From Actinotalea ferrariae CF5-4 (lineage in GTDB: Bacteria > Actinomycetota > Actinomycetes > Actinomycetales > Cellulomonadaceae), in NCBI RefSeq assembly GCF_000603945.1, contig NZ_AXCW01000018.1, positions 1 through 40,536 of the forward strand: a DNA stretch of 40,536 nt. Reading direction: 5' to 3'. The stretch's first letter is position 1, and every line of letters begins with the position of its first letter. This document shows, piece by piece, positions 8,188-16,651 of this stretch. The position numbers were made by a program, and so were the translations under genes. The notes beneath the pieces are model-generated. The model was not told the origin of the DNA and did not search any database. It was given only the letters and a program-made list of their open reading frames with translations.

Positions 8188-9278
8188 CACGCACCTGCCT
8201 TCGCGAGGGCGTTGACACCCTCGACGACCCGGTGGAGCTCGCGCTCGCTGAGTGCCGGGTGGACAGGCAGCGAGAGCACCTCGGCGCACGCACGCTCCGT
8301 CTCCGGGAGGCCCAGGGTCAGGCCGAAGGACGGGAGTGCGTGGTTGGGGATCGGGTAGTACACGCCGGAGCCGACGCCGTGCTCCTGAGCGAGCGCCGCG
8401 GCGAACCCGTCGCGGTCGGACGGCACGCGGACCGTGTACTGGTGCCAGACGTGCTCGGCTCCGGCCACGACGGTCGGCACGACGACGCCGTCAAGACCCG
8501 CGGACAGGAAGGCTGCGTTCGCTCTGCGCTGCTCCGTCCAGGCGTGGAGCTTGCCGAGCTGGACCCGTCCGATCGCCGCGTGGACGTCCGTCATCCGCTG
8601 GTTGAGCCCGACGACCTCGTTCTCGTACCGCCGTTCCATGCCCTGGTTGCGCAGCAGCTGGACCGACCGGACCATCTCGGGCGTCGCACAGGCGACCATG
8701 CCGCCCTCTCCCGAGGTCATGTTCTTGGTGGGGTAGAGGCTGAACATCGCGAAGGTCCCGAAGGCACCGACCGGCCGCCCCTGCCAGGTCGCACCGTGCG
8801 CCTGCGCCGCGTCCTCGAACAGCTGGATCCCGTGCCGCTGGGCGACCTCGGCCAGGCTCGTCATGTCCGCGGGGTGGCCGTACAGGTGCACCGGCATGAC
8901 GGCGGCCGTGCGCTCCGTGATCGCAGCCTCCACCGCGCTCGGCTCCAGGCAGAACGTCACCGGGTCGATGTCGGCGAACACCGGGGTGGCGCCGGTGAGG
9001 GCCACCGAGTTCGCCGTCGCGGCGAACGTGAACGAGGGCACGATCACCTCGTCACCGGGGCCGATCCCCGCGGCCAGGAGACCCAGGTGCAGGCCGGCCG
9101 TGCCGGAGCTCACGGCCACGCAGGAGCGGCCACCGACGAGCTGGTCCGCGAACTCCTGCTCGAACGCCGCGACCTCGGGACCCTGAGCGATCATGCCGCT
9201 GCGGAGGACCCGGTCGACCGCCTCACGCTCCTCGTCACCGATGAGCGGCTTCGCCGCCGGGACCATCTGAGCACTCAT
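8187..9278 (-). CDS. DegT/DnrJ/EryC1-family PLP sugar aminotransferase (GnnB/WbpE-like)
   Basis: The 363-residue type I fold PLP enzyme has SSGTAGLHLGLLA (58-70) for phosphate binding, the EDAAQAHGA motif (155-163) with its aspartate, and the Schiff-base lysine K185 in SLYPTKNMTSGEGG. Length is typical. Paired with the downstream Gfo/Idh enzyme it would convert a 3-keto UDP-GlcNAc to the 3-amino sugar (GnnB, WbpE and archaeal AglZ do this). ATG 9278 is preferred because GAGAGGAAAGAC precedes it; an in-frame upstream ATG at 9332 lacks support. The stop overlaps the next ATG by one base. A dTDP-sugar aminotransferase role is possible, since a dTDP-sugar pathway is nearby, but the coupled dehydrogenase favours a UDP-sugar. 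Confidence 0.85.
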   Translation of the reverse strand: MSAQMVPAAKPLIGDEEREAVDRVLRSGMIAQGPEVAAFEQEFADQLVGGRSCVAVSSGTAGLHLGLLAAGIGPGDEVIVPSFTFAATANSVALTGATPVFADIDPVTFCLEPSAVEAAITERTAAVMPVHLYGHPADMTSLAEVAQRHGIQLFEDAAQAHGATWQGRPVGAFGTFAMFSLYPTKNMTSGEGGMVACATPEMVRSVQLLRNQGMERRYENEVVGLNQRMTDVHAAIGRVQLGKLHAWTEQRRANAAFLSAGLDGVVVPTVVAGAEHVWHQYTVRVPSDRDGFAAALAQEHGVGSGVYYPIPNHALPSFGLTLGLPETERACAEVLSLPVHPALSERELHRVVEGVNALAKAGA

Positions 9279-9356
9279 GTCTTTCCTCTCTCGCCCGCCG
9301 CACCTCAGGCGTCGGGACCTCTCATGGATCACTCCGGGGGCGCGTGCCCCGTCACA

Positions 9357-10457
9357 TCAGGCGCCGAGCGCCTCCAGCACGTCCACGACGGTGCGGCTGG
9401 GGTGGACGGCCTCGGCGGCGACGTCGACCCGATAGCGATCGGGCGCCTCCAGGAACCGACGCAGGACGTCGTCCCGGAAGCGAGTGAACACCATGACGGT
9501 GCCCTCGCCGTCCGGGCGCTCCGTCCTCGCCCGGTGCACCGCGCACGGGATCCCCAGGTGTGCACACTCCTCCTGCAGACCGCCGCTGTCCGTCACGACG
9601 AACTCTGCTCGCGCCAGGACCGGCAGGAAGCGCACGTAGCTCTGCTTCTCCTCCAGCCGGAAGGTCTCGGAGTCGAAGAGGGAGAGCAGCCCGAACTGCT
9701 CCAGGCGCGCACGCTCCGACGCACCGCAGAAGTAGATGATGGGCCGATCCGGCGTCGCATGAGCACGCAACGCCTCCAGGGCCCGCCGGTACAGCTCCTG
9801 GTCCCGTACGAGCTCGAACCGGTGCAGGGTGGCGACGGCGTACCTCTCCGGGAGGTGGATCTCCGTGCTCTCGCCCCGTTCGAGGGCGTAACGGACCGCG
9901 TCGAGAACCGTGTTGGCCCCCGTGCAGACGACCGCTCCCCGCCGGCGACGAAGGTTGTGCACCTGCTGCGACGTGGGCGCGAAGTGCAGGTCCGCGAGGT
10001 GGGCCACCACCCTGCGGTTGAGCTCCTCCGGGAACGGGTGCACCAGGCTGCCGCTACGCATGCCGGCCTCCACATGGCCGACGCGGGCGCCGAGCAACCG
10101 GCCCACGAGTGCGCCCAACGGGGCGGTGAAGGTGTCGCCGTGGACCAGCACGACCGGCGAGCGGCCGTCCGCGTGGAGTCGCGCGCGCAGGCGGGACCGC
10201 TCGCGCAGCACGGTCCGCGCGAGACGGGCTACCCACGCGGGGACCTCGGCCGGACGTGCGAGGTTCCGCGCCGAGCCGCGGGGCACGAGCCACACCTCCG
10301 GTGCCGGCAGGTCGAGGTCACGAAGCGTGGCTTCGAGCTCGGTCACGTGCTGCCCCGTGTACCAGATCTCGACCGCGCGACCGCGGGACCGGAGCTCGTG
10401 GTGGACGGGGGCCATCTTAATCAGTTCTGCTGTCGTGCCGACAAGGATCGCGATCAA
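9357..10457 (-). CDS. UDP-N-acetylglucosamine 2-epimerase-like enzyme (WecB/MnaA family, divergent)
   Basis: The 366-residue GT-B protein carries residues matching the WecB catalytic set: D108 in VHGDTF, E130 in HVEAGMRS, E144 in PFPEELNRR and H212 in TLHRFEL, plus the UDP-binding VVTDSGGLQEECAHLGIP (287-304) and RTERPDGEG. WecB makes UDP-ManNAc from UDP-GlcNAc; WbpI does the same to 2,3-diacetamido sugars, which fits this operon. Oddities: the usual GTRPE near the N-terminus is GTTAE, and the HPR-type loop reads FCGASE (243-248), so substrate or mechanism may differ. The start is a TTG overlapping the flippase stop (TTGA) behind GGAGAGG; longer frames upstream are shadows of the flippase gene. 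Confidence 0.82.
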   Translation of the reverse strand: MIAILVGTTAELIKMAPVHHELRSRGRAVEIWYTGQHVTELEATLRDLDLPAPEVWLVPRGSARNLARPAEVPAWVARLARTVLRERSRLRARLHADGRSPVVLVHGDTFTAPLGALVGRLLGARVGHVEAGMRSGSLVHPFPEELNRRVVAHLADLHFAPTSQQVHNLRRRRGAVVCTGANTVLDAVRYALERGESTEIHLPERYAVATLHRFELVRDQELYRRALEALRAHATPDRPIIYFCGASERARLEQFGLLSLFDSETFRLEEKQSYVRFLPVLARAEFVVTDSGGLQEECAHLGIPCAVHRARTERPDGEGTVMVFTRFRDDVLRRFLEAPDRYRVDVAAEAVHPSRTVVDVLEALGA

Positions 10458-11755
10458 GGGCCTCTCCAGTTCACGGGATCGACGGACTCTGACGTCGCGG
10501 CACGCGCGGCCGCTCGAAGGTGCACGATGAACAGGGCGAGGGCGATGACGGTGCCCAGGACCCCGCTGAAGACGATGAACCCCATCAGGTCGGGGAGGAT
10601 CATCCTCGCCCCCGTCCACTGGACCAGCGCCGCCGTCAGGAGGACCGCGAGGCCCGTACGCGACCGGGTCGCCGTCACCCTGATGAGCAGCGCCTGGATC
10701 GCGGCCCACGGCACCCAGGCGAGGGCCAGGGGGACGAGCACCTCACCCACCGTCTCGTAGCCGCCGCCGAAGACCGAGACCACGAGGTCGCCGAGCAGGG
10801 CGACGACGGCGACCATGGCCAGCCCTCCCGCCAGAGCGATCATCACAGTCACGTTGGTCCCGGTCCGACTCATCGCCGCGTCGCCCCGGCGCGCGACGAA
10901 TCGGGGCAGCAGGTAGAGCGAGAGGGTGGCCGGCACGATCAGCGTGGACTTCACCACGACGACCGCCGCGGCGTACCCGCCGGCGACGACGGGCTCGGCC
11001 CCGGCGCGAACGAGGACGACGTCCATGCTGATCAACCACGCGAACACGATGGTCAGTGCCATCACCACCGTGGTGTCGCGTCCGAACGGCCGTGCCGACG
11101 TCGTGAGGCGCTCGCGCGCTGCCTGCACCGACGACCCCACCGCACCCGCCACGGCGACGAACGCCAGCGCCGCGAGCACGACGGTGGCTCCTCCCCCGAG
11201 CAGCAGCACCACGGCCGCGAGGACGAGCTGGGCCACCTGCGCACCGCTGGACCACAGGACCACCGCCTTGGCGCGCCCACCGCCCTGGAGCAGCCCCTGC
11301 GCCCGGGAGAACAGGAAGTAGGGCGCGACCGCGAGCGCGACGAGCGCCAGCACCCACACGTCGAGCCCACCGGACGCCAGCGGCGCCGCCACCGCGAGCC
11401 CCACGGTGCAGACCGCTCCCAGCACCCACGCTTCCGTGATGGACCCGTCACGACGTCGGGGACGCGCAGACGTCGCGCTCGCGGCCCCGGCGTCGGCGAC
11501 GGCGACGGCGACGGAGTTCCGGAGTGCGCTGCTACCGATGGACGCCACGTTGAGCAGTGCCAGGGCCGACGCCAGCACGGCGTACTCCGCCGGTCCGAGG
11601 CCACGGATCGCCACGAACTGGAAGGCAGCCGTCGCCGCCACACCGACGCCGCTGACCAGTCCCACCCCGAGCAGCGCGCGCCCGTGCCTGACCAGGTGCG
11701 GCGATCGGCTCAGCCGTGCCAGGAGCCCGGCCGGGGCCGTGCCCGGATCGGCCAT
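10454..11755 (-). CDS. Polysaccharide flippase (Wzx-like, MOP superfamily membrane protein)
   Basis: This 433-residue protein is almost entirely hydrophobic, with about 12 predicted helices (for example GVGLVSGVGVAATAAFQFVAI, then VWVLALVALAVAPYFLF, and a long C-terminal series). The RGLGPAEYAVLASALALLN stretch after helix 1 is typical of Wzx and teichuronic-acid flippases. It would move a lipid-linked oligosaccharide across the membrane. ATG 11755 overlaps the stop of the GT2 upstream (TGATG), and its own stop overlaps the epimerase start, so all three are coupled. With Wzm/Wzt at 20405-25814 the locus encodes two export routes, and I see no clear Wzy polymerase. Confidence 0.8.
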   Translation of the reverse strand: MADPGTAPAGLLARLSRSPHLVRHGRALLGVGLVSGVGVAATAAFQFVAIRGLGPAEYAVLASALALLNVASIGSSALRNSVAVAVADAGAASATSARPRRRDGSITEAWVLGAVCTVGLAVAAPLASGGLDVWVLALVALAVAPYFLFSRAQGLLQGGGRAKAVVLWSSGAQVAQLVLAAVVLLLGGGATVVLAALAFVAVAGAVGSSVQAARERLTTSARPFGRDTTVVMALTIVFAWLISMDVVLVRAGAEPVVAGGYAAAVVVVKSTLIVPATLSLYLLPRFVARRGDAAMSRTGTNVTVMIALAGGLAMVAVVALLGDLVVSVFGGGYETVGEVLVPLALAWVPWAAIQALLIRVTATRSRTGLAVLLTAALVQWTGARMILPDLMGFIVFSGVLGTVIALALFIVHLRAAARAATSESVDPVNWRGP

Positions 11756-12816
11756 CAGGAGTCCGCTCTCGAGCGCCGCCGACCGAACGAGGCGCGGTGG
11801 ACGACAAGACCTCGTGCCAGGCCGCGCCAGAACACCGCGCCGAAAGGAACGACGTAGACGAGGTAGGAGAGGACCGCCCGCCTGGGCGTTCGGGACGCCA
11901 GCGCGATGACCGCCGGCGCGGCGACGGCAGCTCCCGCCGCGGCGCCCACGGCTGCCAGGAGCCGCCACGCCCGGCTCGCCGCAGCGCCGACAGCGACTGC
12001 GAGCGCGACCGGGGGCAGTCCCACGAGGGCGATCAGCACGACGTCCCGGAGTGGACTCGTGCCCGCATAGCTGTCCACGAACAGCGTGCCCCTGTTGCCC
12101 GCGTGCTGGAGGAACTTGCGAACCGTCGTGCGGGGGCGGTACGTCGCCGAGAAACCGGGGTCCAGACGGATGGGCACGGCAGCGGCGACGTGACGCAGGA
12201 GCTTCGTGTCGTCGGACGTGAACCGCGCGTCCGCGGCCGGCCACGAGTGCTCGTACGCCTCGATCATCAGCTGGCGACGAACGAGCAGGCACCCCGTGCC
12301 CTTCGGCACCGCGTCGAAGTTCCTCGGCGTGATGAGCATCGGCCTGGGGTCGCTCAGGTACGTCCGCCAGAACACGCCCGTCGGGACCTCCCAGAAGCGA
12401 CCGACGAGAGGGGTGTCCGGGTCGGTGACGACGTGCCCGTTCCACGGGTGCTGCGCCGAGAGGGCGTCCGCCGCCTCGAGGTGTGCCACGGCGCCCGTGT
12501 GCAGCAGGAGCCGGGAGTTGAGGATGAGCACCCACTCTGCGCGCGCCTCCTGCAGCCCTGTCCAGACCGCCATGAAGACACCCTGGTTCGGCTGCGTGAC
12601 GACGCGGAGGTCGTACTCGTACGACGCCGCCAGTGACCGCATCTCGGCCACGGTCGCATCGGTGGACCCGTCGTCGACGACGAGCACCTCCGCCCGCCAC
12701 GACGTCCTGCGGAGGGCCACCGCGAGCGCCTCGAGCGTCGTCGGGAGCCACGGAGCCGAGTTGTACGCCGGGATCACCACCGAGACGTCGAACTGGTCCG
12801 TGCCGGAGCGAGTCAT
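11755..12816 (-). CDS. GT2 family glycosyltransferase with C-terminal membrane helices
   Basis: The 353-residue protein has a GT-A N-terminal domain (VSVVIPAYNSAPWLPTTLEAL, VLVVDDGSTDATV at 44-56) and hydrophobic C-terminal helices from about residue 255 (VVLIALVGLPPVALAVAVG, LLAAVGAAAGAAVAAPAVIA). The position normally held by the DxD metal motif reads ILNSRLLL (98-105), so metal binding may differ. The TSDDTKLLRH segment supplies further acidic residues. It has a good ribosome site (GAAGGGAGGG) and lies between the GT4 gene and the flippase in the minus-strand operon, so it likely adds a sugar to the oligosaccharide that the flippase exports. Acceptor and donor are unknown. Confidence 0.85.
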   Translation of the reverse strand: MTRSGTDQFDVSVVIPAYNSAPWLPTTLEALAVALRRTSWRAEVLVVDDGSTDATVAEMRSLAASYEYDLRVVTQPNQGVFMAVWTGLQEARAEWVLILNSRLLLHTGAVAHLEAADALSAQHPWNGHVVTDPDTPLVGRFWEVPTGVFWRTYLSDPRPMLITPRNFDAVPKGTGCLLVRRQLMIEAYEHSWPAADARFTSDDTKLLRHVAAAVPIRLDPGFSATYRPRTTVRKFLQHAGNRGTLFVDSYAGTSPLRDVVLIALVGLPPVALAVAVGAAASRAWRLLAAVGAAAGAAVAAPAVIALASRTPRRAVLSYLVYVVPFGAVFWRGLARGLVVHRASFGRRRSRADS

Positions 12817-12918
12817 GAGCGGGTCGCCCTCCCTTCGGTCTGTCCGGGCCGCCGGTCAGGCTACCGGAGTCGCTTCCGCGTGCTCTGGGCAGAGGGACCC
12901 ACCGCCTGTGGCCGTGCG

Positions 12919-14058
12919 TCAGCGGCGCCAGGCCGCCTCGAACGCCTGGAGGTGGAGCGCGGCCGACGCGTCCCAGGTGAAGAGCGCCGACCGCTCGAGC
13001 GCCGCCGTGCTCAGCCTCGCTCGGCGCGGCCCATCTGCCAGCAGCTCCCCCAACGCGGTAGCGATGGAGCTGTCGTCCGTGCCGCAGTACGCGACAGCAT
13101 CACCTCCTACCTCCGGCAAGGAGAGCTCTCGTGTGGTGAGCACGGGAGCGCCGCAGGCCATCGCCTCGAGGACCGGTAGGCCGAAGCCCTCACCGAGGCT
13201 GGGGTAGGCGACGACCTCTGCCCCGGCCAGGAAGCCTGCGAGGTCCTCCAGAGGCAGGTATCCCGGACGGATCACCCGCAGGGGTGGTCGCACGGCCGCG
13301 ACCGCGGGGGGGACGTCGAGGTCCCACCCGGCCCCGCCCGCGAGGACCAGCACAGGCGGCGCGGTGGCATCGGCCGCGATCCGGGACCAGGCCCGGATCA
13401 ACGCCGGCACGTTCTTCCGCGGCTCGAGCGTGCCGAGGAAGGCGACGTACGGCTGGTCGCCGAGACCGAGCGACTCCCGGACCCGGGCGCGCTCGGCCTC
13501 GTCCACGGGGTGGAACAACGCGCGGTCGACACCGTGATGGGCGACATGGAACGCGGCCCCGTGCCCGCCGACGTGCCGGAGGACCTCGTCCCGGGTGGCC
13601 GCCGACGGCACGACGAGCGCCGCGGCGTGCCGGACCGCCCGCCTCGTCGCCTGGCGGAAGAACCGTCCCTTCACACGTGTGTGCACCTCGGGATGGCTGA
13701 AGAACGTGGCGTCGTGGAGGGTCACGACCACCGGGACCGGTGACAGGCGCGGGAACGTGTAGTGGGGGCTGTGCAGCACGTCGGCCCGGACGCGCCGCAC
13801 GAGCGAGGGCAGGCCGACCTGCTCCCAGGCGAGACGGAACGCCCGGCCGGACACCCGCCCAGGTGCCTCGACCACCTCGGCACCAGGTGCGAGGCCCGCG
13901 AACAGGACTGCGTCCCGCGGCTGGGCCACGACGACGAGGTCGGCACCCGCTCGCGCGAGGGCGGGCACGAGCTCGTCGAGGTAGCGACCGACGCCGCCCC
14001 GGTCCCCTGGCACCGCAGTGGCGTCCAGCAGCACCCGGGGACCCGACGTGGCGGTCAC
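12919..14058 (-). CDS. GT4 family glycosyltransferase
   Basis: This 379-residue GT-B enzyme opens with RVLLDATAVPGDRGGVGRYL (glycine-rich acceptor loop) and contains VVTLHDATFF, the FLGTLEPRKNVPALIRAW donor-domain start, and the EGFGLPVLEAMACGAPVLT motif with the E-x7-E pair that binds the nucleotide sugar. The LGTLEPRKN motif is typical of mannosyl- and rhamnosyl-type retaining GT4 enzymes. The GTG start overlaps the LpxA-like gene stop by four bases (GTGA), implying coupling. A much longer open frame upstream of this GTG is the antisense shadow of the acyltransferase gene region. Substrate not determinable. Confidence 0.88.
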   Translation of the reverse strand: MTATSGPRVLLDATAVPGDRGGVGRYLDELVPALARAGADLVVVAQPRDAVLFAGLAPGAEVVEAPGRVSGRAFRLAWEQVGLPSLVRRVRADVLHSPHYTFPRLSPVPVVVTLHDATFFSHPEVHTRVKGRFFRQATRRAVRHAAALVVPSAATRDEVLRHVGGHGAAFHVAHHGVDRALFHPVDEAERARVRESLGLGDQPYVAFLGTLEPRKNVPALIRAWSRIAADATAPPVLVLAGGAGWDLDVPPAVAAVRPPLRVIRPGYLPLEDLAGFLAGAEVVAYPSLGEGFGLPVLEAMACGAPVLTTRELSLPEVGGDAVAYCGTDDSSIATALGELLADGPRRARLSTAALERSALFTWDASAALHLQAFEAAWRR

Positions 14059-14771
14059 CGTTCGTGCGCCACGGAGCGCCACCAGTCGAAGGACTCGGCG
14101 AGTGCGTCGGGCACGTCGGCGGGCGCTGGGGGCAGCGCACGCTCCGCGTCGCGGTAGGAGCGGTCGATGGTCGCGGCGTCCTCGGCCGCCGTGCCGACCC
14201 GCTCCATCCCCACGACGTTCCCGCCGCGCACCCGCGCCGGGTTGCCGTAGGCCTTGGCCCACGGCGGGACGTCCCGGGTCACCACGGCGCCCATGCCGAC
14301 CATCGCCCCCGGCCCCACCAGCCTGCGTTGGTGAACGACTGCGCTCATGCCCAGGTTGGCGCGCGCTCCGATCACGACGTGCCCCCCGAGCGTCACGGAC
14401 GACGCCAGGGTCGCACCGTCGTGGACCCGGCAGTCGTGAGCGACGTACACCTTGTTCATGATGAAGCAGTCGTCCCCGATGACGGTGTCGTCCTGCCAGC
14501 CCGCGTGGACGGTCGCGTACTCCCGGATGACGTTGCGGCTCCCGATACGGACACCCGGGCCGTCGGAAGGACGCGCCCACTGTGCCGTGTGCTCGACGCC
14601 CCGGACCTCCGGGGGGGTACCGAGCACGACCCCTGGCCCGATCCAGTTCTCGTCACCGAGCGTCAGCGGCCCGAAGAGGACCGCGTTCGGACCGATGACG
14701 TTTCCTCGTCCCATCCGGACGTCCTGGGCGACAACCGCGCTGGGGTGGATCTCGTTGAGCGACCCGTTCAT
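14055..14771 (-). CDS. LpxA-like left-handed beta-helix acyltransferase
   Basis: The 238-residue hexapeptide-repeat protein follows LpxA (acyl-ACP:UDP-GlcNAc O-acyltransferase) along its length: IHPSAVVAQDVRMGRGNVIGPNAVLFGP, then GSRNVIREYATVH (77-89), VAHDC (110-114), LGGHVVIG (128-135), SAVVHQ (143-148) and DVPPWAKAYGNPA with VGMERVG. H112 aligns by eye with the E. coli catalytic H125 and H147 with H160; M160 falls at the chain-length ruler site (G173 in E. coli, Met in the C10-selective Pseudomonas enzyme). An LPS-free actinobacterium has no lipid A, so it probably N- or O-acylates the sugar made by the dehydrogenase/aminotransferase pair in the same operon. The acyl donor may be a short acyl-CoA or acyl-ACP. 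The C-terminal tail is shorter than in LpxA. Confidence 0.83.
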   Translation of the reverse strand: MNGSLNEIHPSAVVAQDVRMGRGNVIGPNAVLFGPLTLGDENWIGPGVVLGTPPEVRGVEHTAQWARPSDGPGVRIGSRNVIREYATVHAGWQDDTVIGDDCFIMNKVYVAHDCRVHDGATLASSVTLGGHVVIGARANLGMSAVVHQRRLVGPGAMVGMGAVVTRDVPPWAKAYGNPARVRGGNVVGMERVGTAAEDAATIDRSYRDAERALPPAPADVPDALAESFDWWRSVAHER

Positions 14772-14856
14772 GATCCTCTGCCCTCCGGTGCGAAGCGGCC
14801 GTGCGTGTCACACGGCATCGGGTCCTGCGAGGGTGCCGACGCGGGGCGCAGCTCGC

Positions 14857-16521
14857 TCACCGGCCCGGAGAGCGTTCGGCCGAGGGGTGAGCGCCGGATC
14901 CGGCACGGCCAGGGGCGTCACCGGCCGGGAGCGACCGGTCGGGTCCTGGTGGAGGTCGCAGCGTCTCCGAAGCACCGTCGCCACCGGTCGGGGCATCGCC
15001 GCCCTGCGGCGGTGCCGCCTGGGAGGCGCCCGTGACGGGGCCCGACGTACCGATGGGCGCTCGAGGGTCGGGACTCGTCAGCTCCGCCGAGAGCAGCGCG
15101 AGGGCCCCCGCGAAGGCGACCGTCCCGGCGACCCAGACGACCATCGGCGAGACCGGCAGGGCCCACCACCACTCGACGCCCGCGTCCAGGTCGATGTCGA
15201 CGACGTCAAGACCGGTCACGTAGCGCCGGATGTTGTGGTGGAGCGCGACGGCGTTCACGAACGCCAGGACGACCACGATCAGCCATCGCTGCGCTCCGGA
15301 GAGGACGAGGGAGCGGCCGTCGGACCGGATCATCGCGGCCACCGCGAGCAGGACGAGGAGCGGCAGGATGTATCGAGGCTGGACGTACGACCCCACAGGA
15401 TGGCCGGTCAGGAACTGCAGGTAGCCGGGGACCACGGCCAGGGCGGCCACGATCGCGCCCACGGCAAGGCCCTGACGCCAGGTCACGCGCGCCAGTCCCT
15501 GGAACACCACCGCGACCAGGACGCCCCACGACAGGGCCCACACGGCAGGAGGCATCGCGGTGTCGAGCCAGCCCAGCCCCCACCGACCCAGGGCACCGAC
15601 CCAGAGGTCGGGGACGTCGAGCAGGATGTCGCCGAAGGCCCCGAGCGTGAACGGCTGCGGGCGGGGGGCCTCGAGAGCGCTCGACTGGCCGGCGGACAGG
15701 TAGGCGAAGGTGGCGACGACAGCCAGGAGGACCGGGTAGAGCGCCCGGACCAGGAAGGCGCGGTCCCACGTGAGCGTGAGCACGAGCGCGGCGCCGACCG
15801 CGACCACGGCGTAGATCGACGCGTCGGCTCGAGCCCCTGCGCCCACGAGCAGCGCGACCGCGGCCAGCGCACCCGTCGTCAGCATGCGGCGACCGCTCTC
15901 GGCGGTCATGTACCCGACCACCGACACGAGGAAGGTGACCGCCGAGATGACGGCCCAGCCGCTCGGGTTCACCGACGGGATCAGGAACATCCCGAGCGGC
16001 ACGGCGGTGATCATGAAGCCCGCGAGCATGGCCCGGCGCAGGGCCGTCGGCACCGCTGCCGCCACAGCGGCTCCGAGCAGGACGAAGAGCAGCGCGGAGG
16101 CGCCGCGCATGGCCATGACGGAGGTCACGATGTCCGGTCCGGCGAGGACACCCGTCGCCGCGAAGAACACCGGCGGGTAGTCCCCCGTGAAGTTGCCCCG
16201 TCCGGTCGCGGTCAGATCGGTGCCCGCCTCCGCGCTCCGCACGGAGTCCCGCTGGCATGCGGCGCTCTCCGCTGCCTCGAAGGCGAAGCACGAGGGGGAG
16301 ACGATCCCCTTCGGCACCAGCCGCTCGGCAGGGTCTGCTGCCGGCTCGCACAGGCCGTCGCGCAACCCGAGGCCGCACCACGCGCCGGCGAGGTGGTAGT
16401 CCTCGTCGGGCGACGACCCGACCGGCGACGACAGCGCCCACATCACCAGCGACACCAGGAGGAGGGCAGCGCCCACCGCTCCGGAGACCGCGCGGGGCGA
16501 GCCCACCCTGATCGCCTTCAT
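14857..16521 (-). CDS. DUF2142 polytopic membrane protein (probable GT-C-type glycosyltransferase)
   Basis: This 554-residue protein has a first membrane helix at about 11-31 followed by SSPVGSSPDEDYHLAGAWCG, the acidic first-loop motif typical of DUF2142 and reminiscent of GT-C enzymes, which use polyprenyl-phosphate sugars outside the membrane. About ten more helices follow, then a Pro/Gly/Thr-rich hydrophilic tail of about 65 residues. A large loop (60-130) carries cysteines and aromatic residues. It is first in the long minus-strand operon and divergent from a Dpm1-like GT2 that could make its donor. ATG 16521 is chosen because the first helix follows it at normal spacing; an in-frame ATG at 16581 is possible. 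Enzymatic role is inference. Confidence 0.75.
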   Translation of the reverse strand: MKAIRVGSPRAVSGAVGAALLLVSLVMWALSSPVGSSPDEDYHLAGAWCGLGLRDGLCEPAADPAERLVPKGIVSPSCFAFEAAESAACQRDSVRSAEAGTDLTATGRGNFTGDYPPVFFAATGVLAGPDIVTSVMAMRGASALLFVLLGAAVAAAVPTALRRAMLAGFMITAVPLGMFLIPSVNPSGWAVISAVTFLVSVVGYMTAESGRRMLTTGALAAVALLVGAGARADASIYAVVAVGAALVLTLTWDRAFLVRALYPVLLAVVATFAYLSAGQSSALEAPRPQPFTLGAFGDILLDVPDLWVGALGRWGLGWLDTAMPPAVWALSWGVLVAVVFQGLARVTWRQGLAVGAIVAALAVVPGYLQFLTGHPVGSYVQPRYILPLLVLLAVAAMIRSDGRSLVLSGAQRWLIVVVLAFVNAVALHHNIRRYVTGLDVVDIDLDAGVEWWWALPVSPMVVWVAGTVAFAGALALLSAELTSPDPRAPIGTSGPVTGASQAAPPQGGDAPTGGDGASETLRPPPGPDRSLPAGDAPGRAGSGAHPSAERSPGR

Positions 16522-16638
16522 CACGCGGCGGACCCTACCAGCGAGGCGTGCGACGACCCGGGACCCACCGTCCCCCGCCACACCCGCCGCACCCAGCCGA
16601 GGGGTGTCGCGCGTGGAGGTCGGTCACGACCCCGCGGG

Positions 16639-16651
16639 TACAGTTCAGGCG
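16639..16651 (+). promoter_or_regulatory. Candidate -10 box of a leaderless transcript
   Basis: TACAGT (16639-16644) ends six bases before the GTG at 16651, where no ribosome site is visible. This spacing would place the first transcribed base at the start codon, a common arrangement in actinobacteria. No clear -35 box is seen. Confidence 0.35.

Noticed and set aside
12817-12918. Separate promoter before the GT2 at 12816
   Set aside because: A TAGCCT box is present, but no -35 partner, and the gene is in line with the operon; too weak to list as a feature.
14055-14771. LpxA-like gene as evidence for lipopolysaccharide
   Set aside because: No other lipid A genes (lpxC, lpxD, lpxB) are present, and the organism looks actinobacterial; a role in sugar acylation fits better.
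14452-16650. Long plus-strand frame upstream of the Dpm1-like gene
   Set aside because: It is antisense to the DUF2142 and LpxA-like genes and reads as low-complexity Arg/Gly/Asp; only the part from 16651 looks like a protein family.
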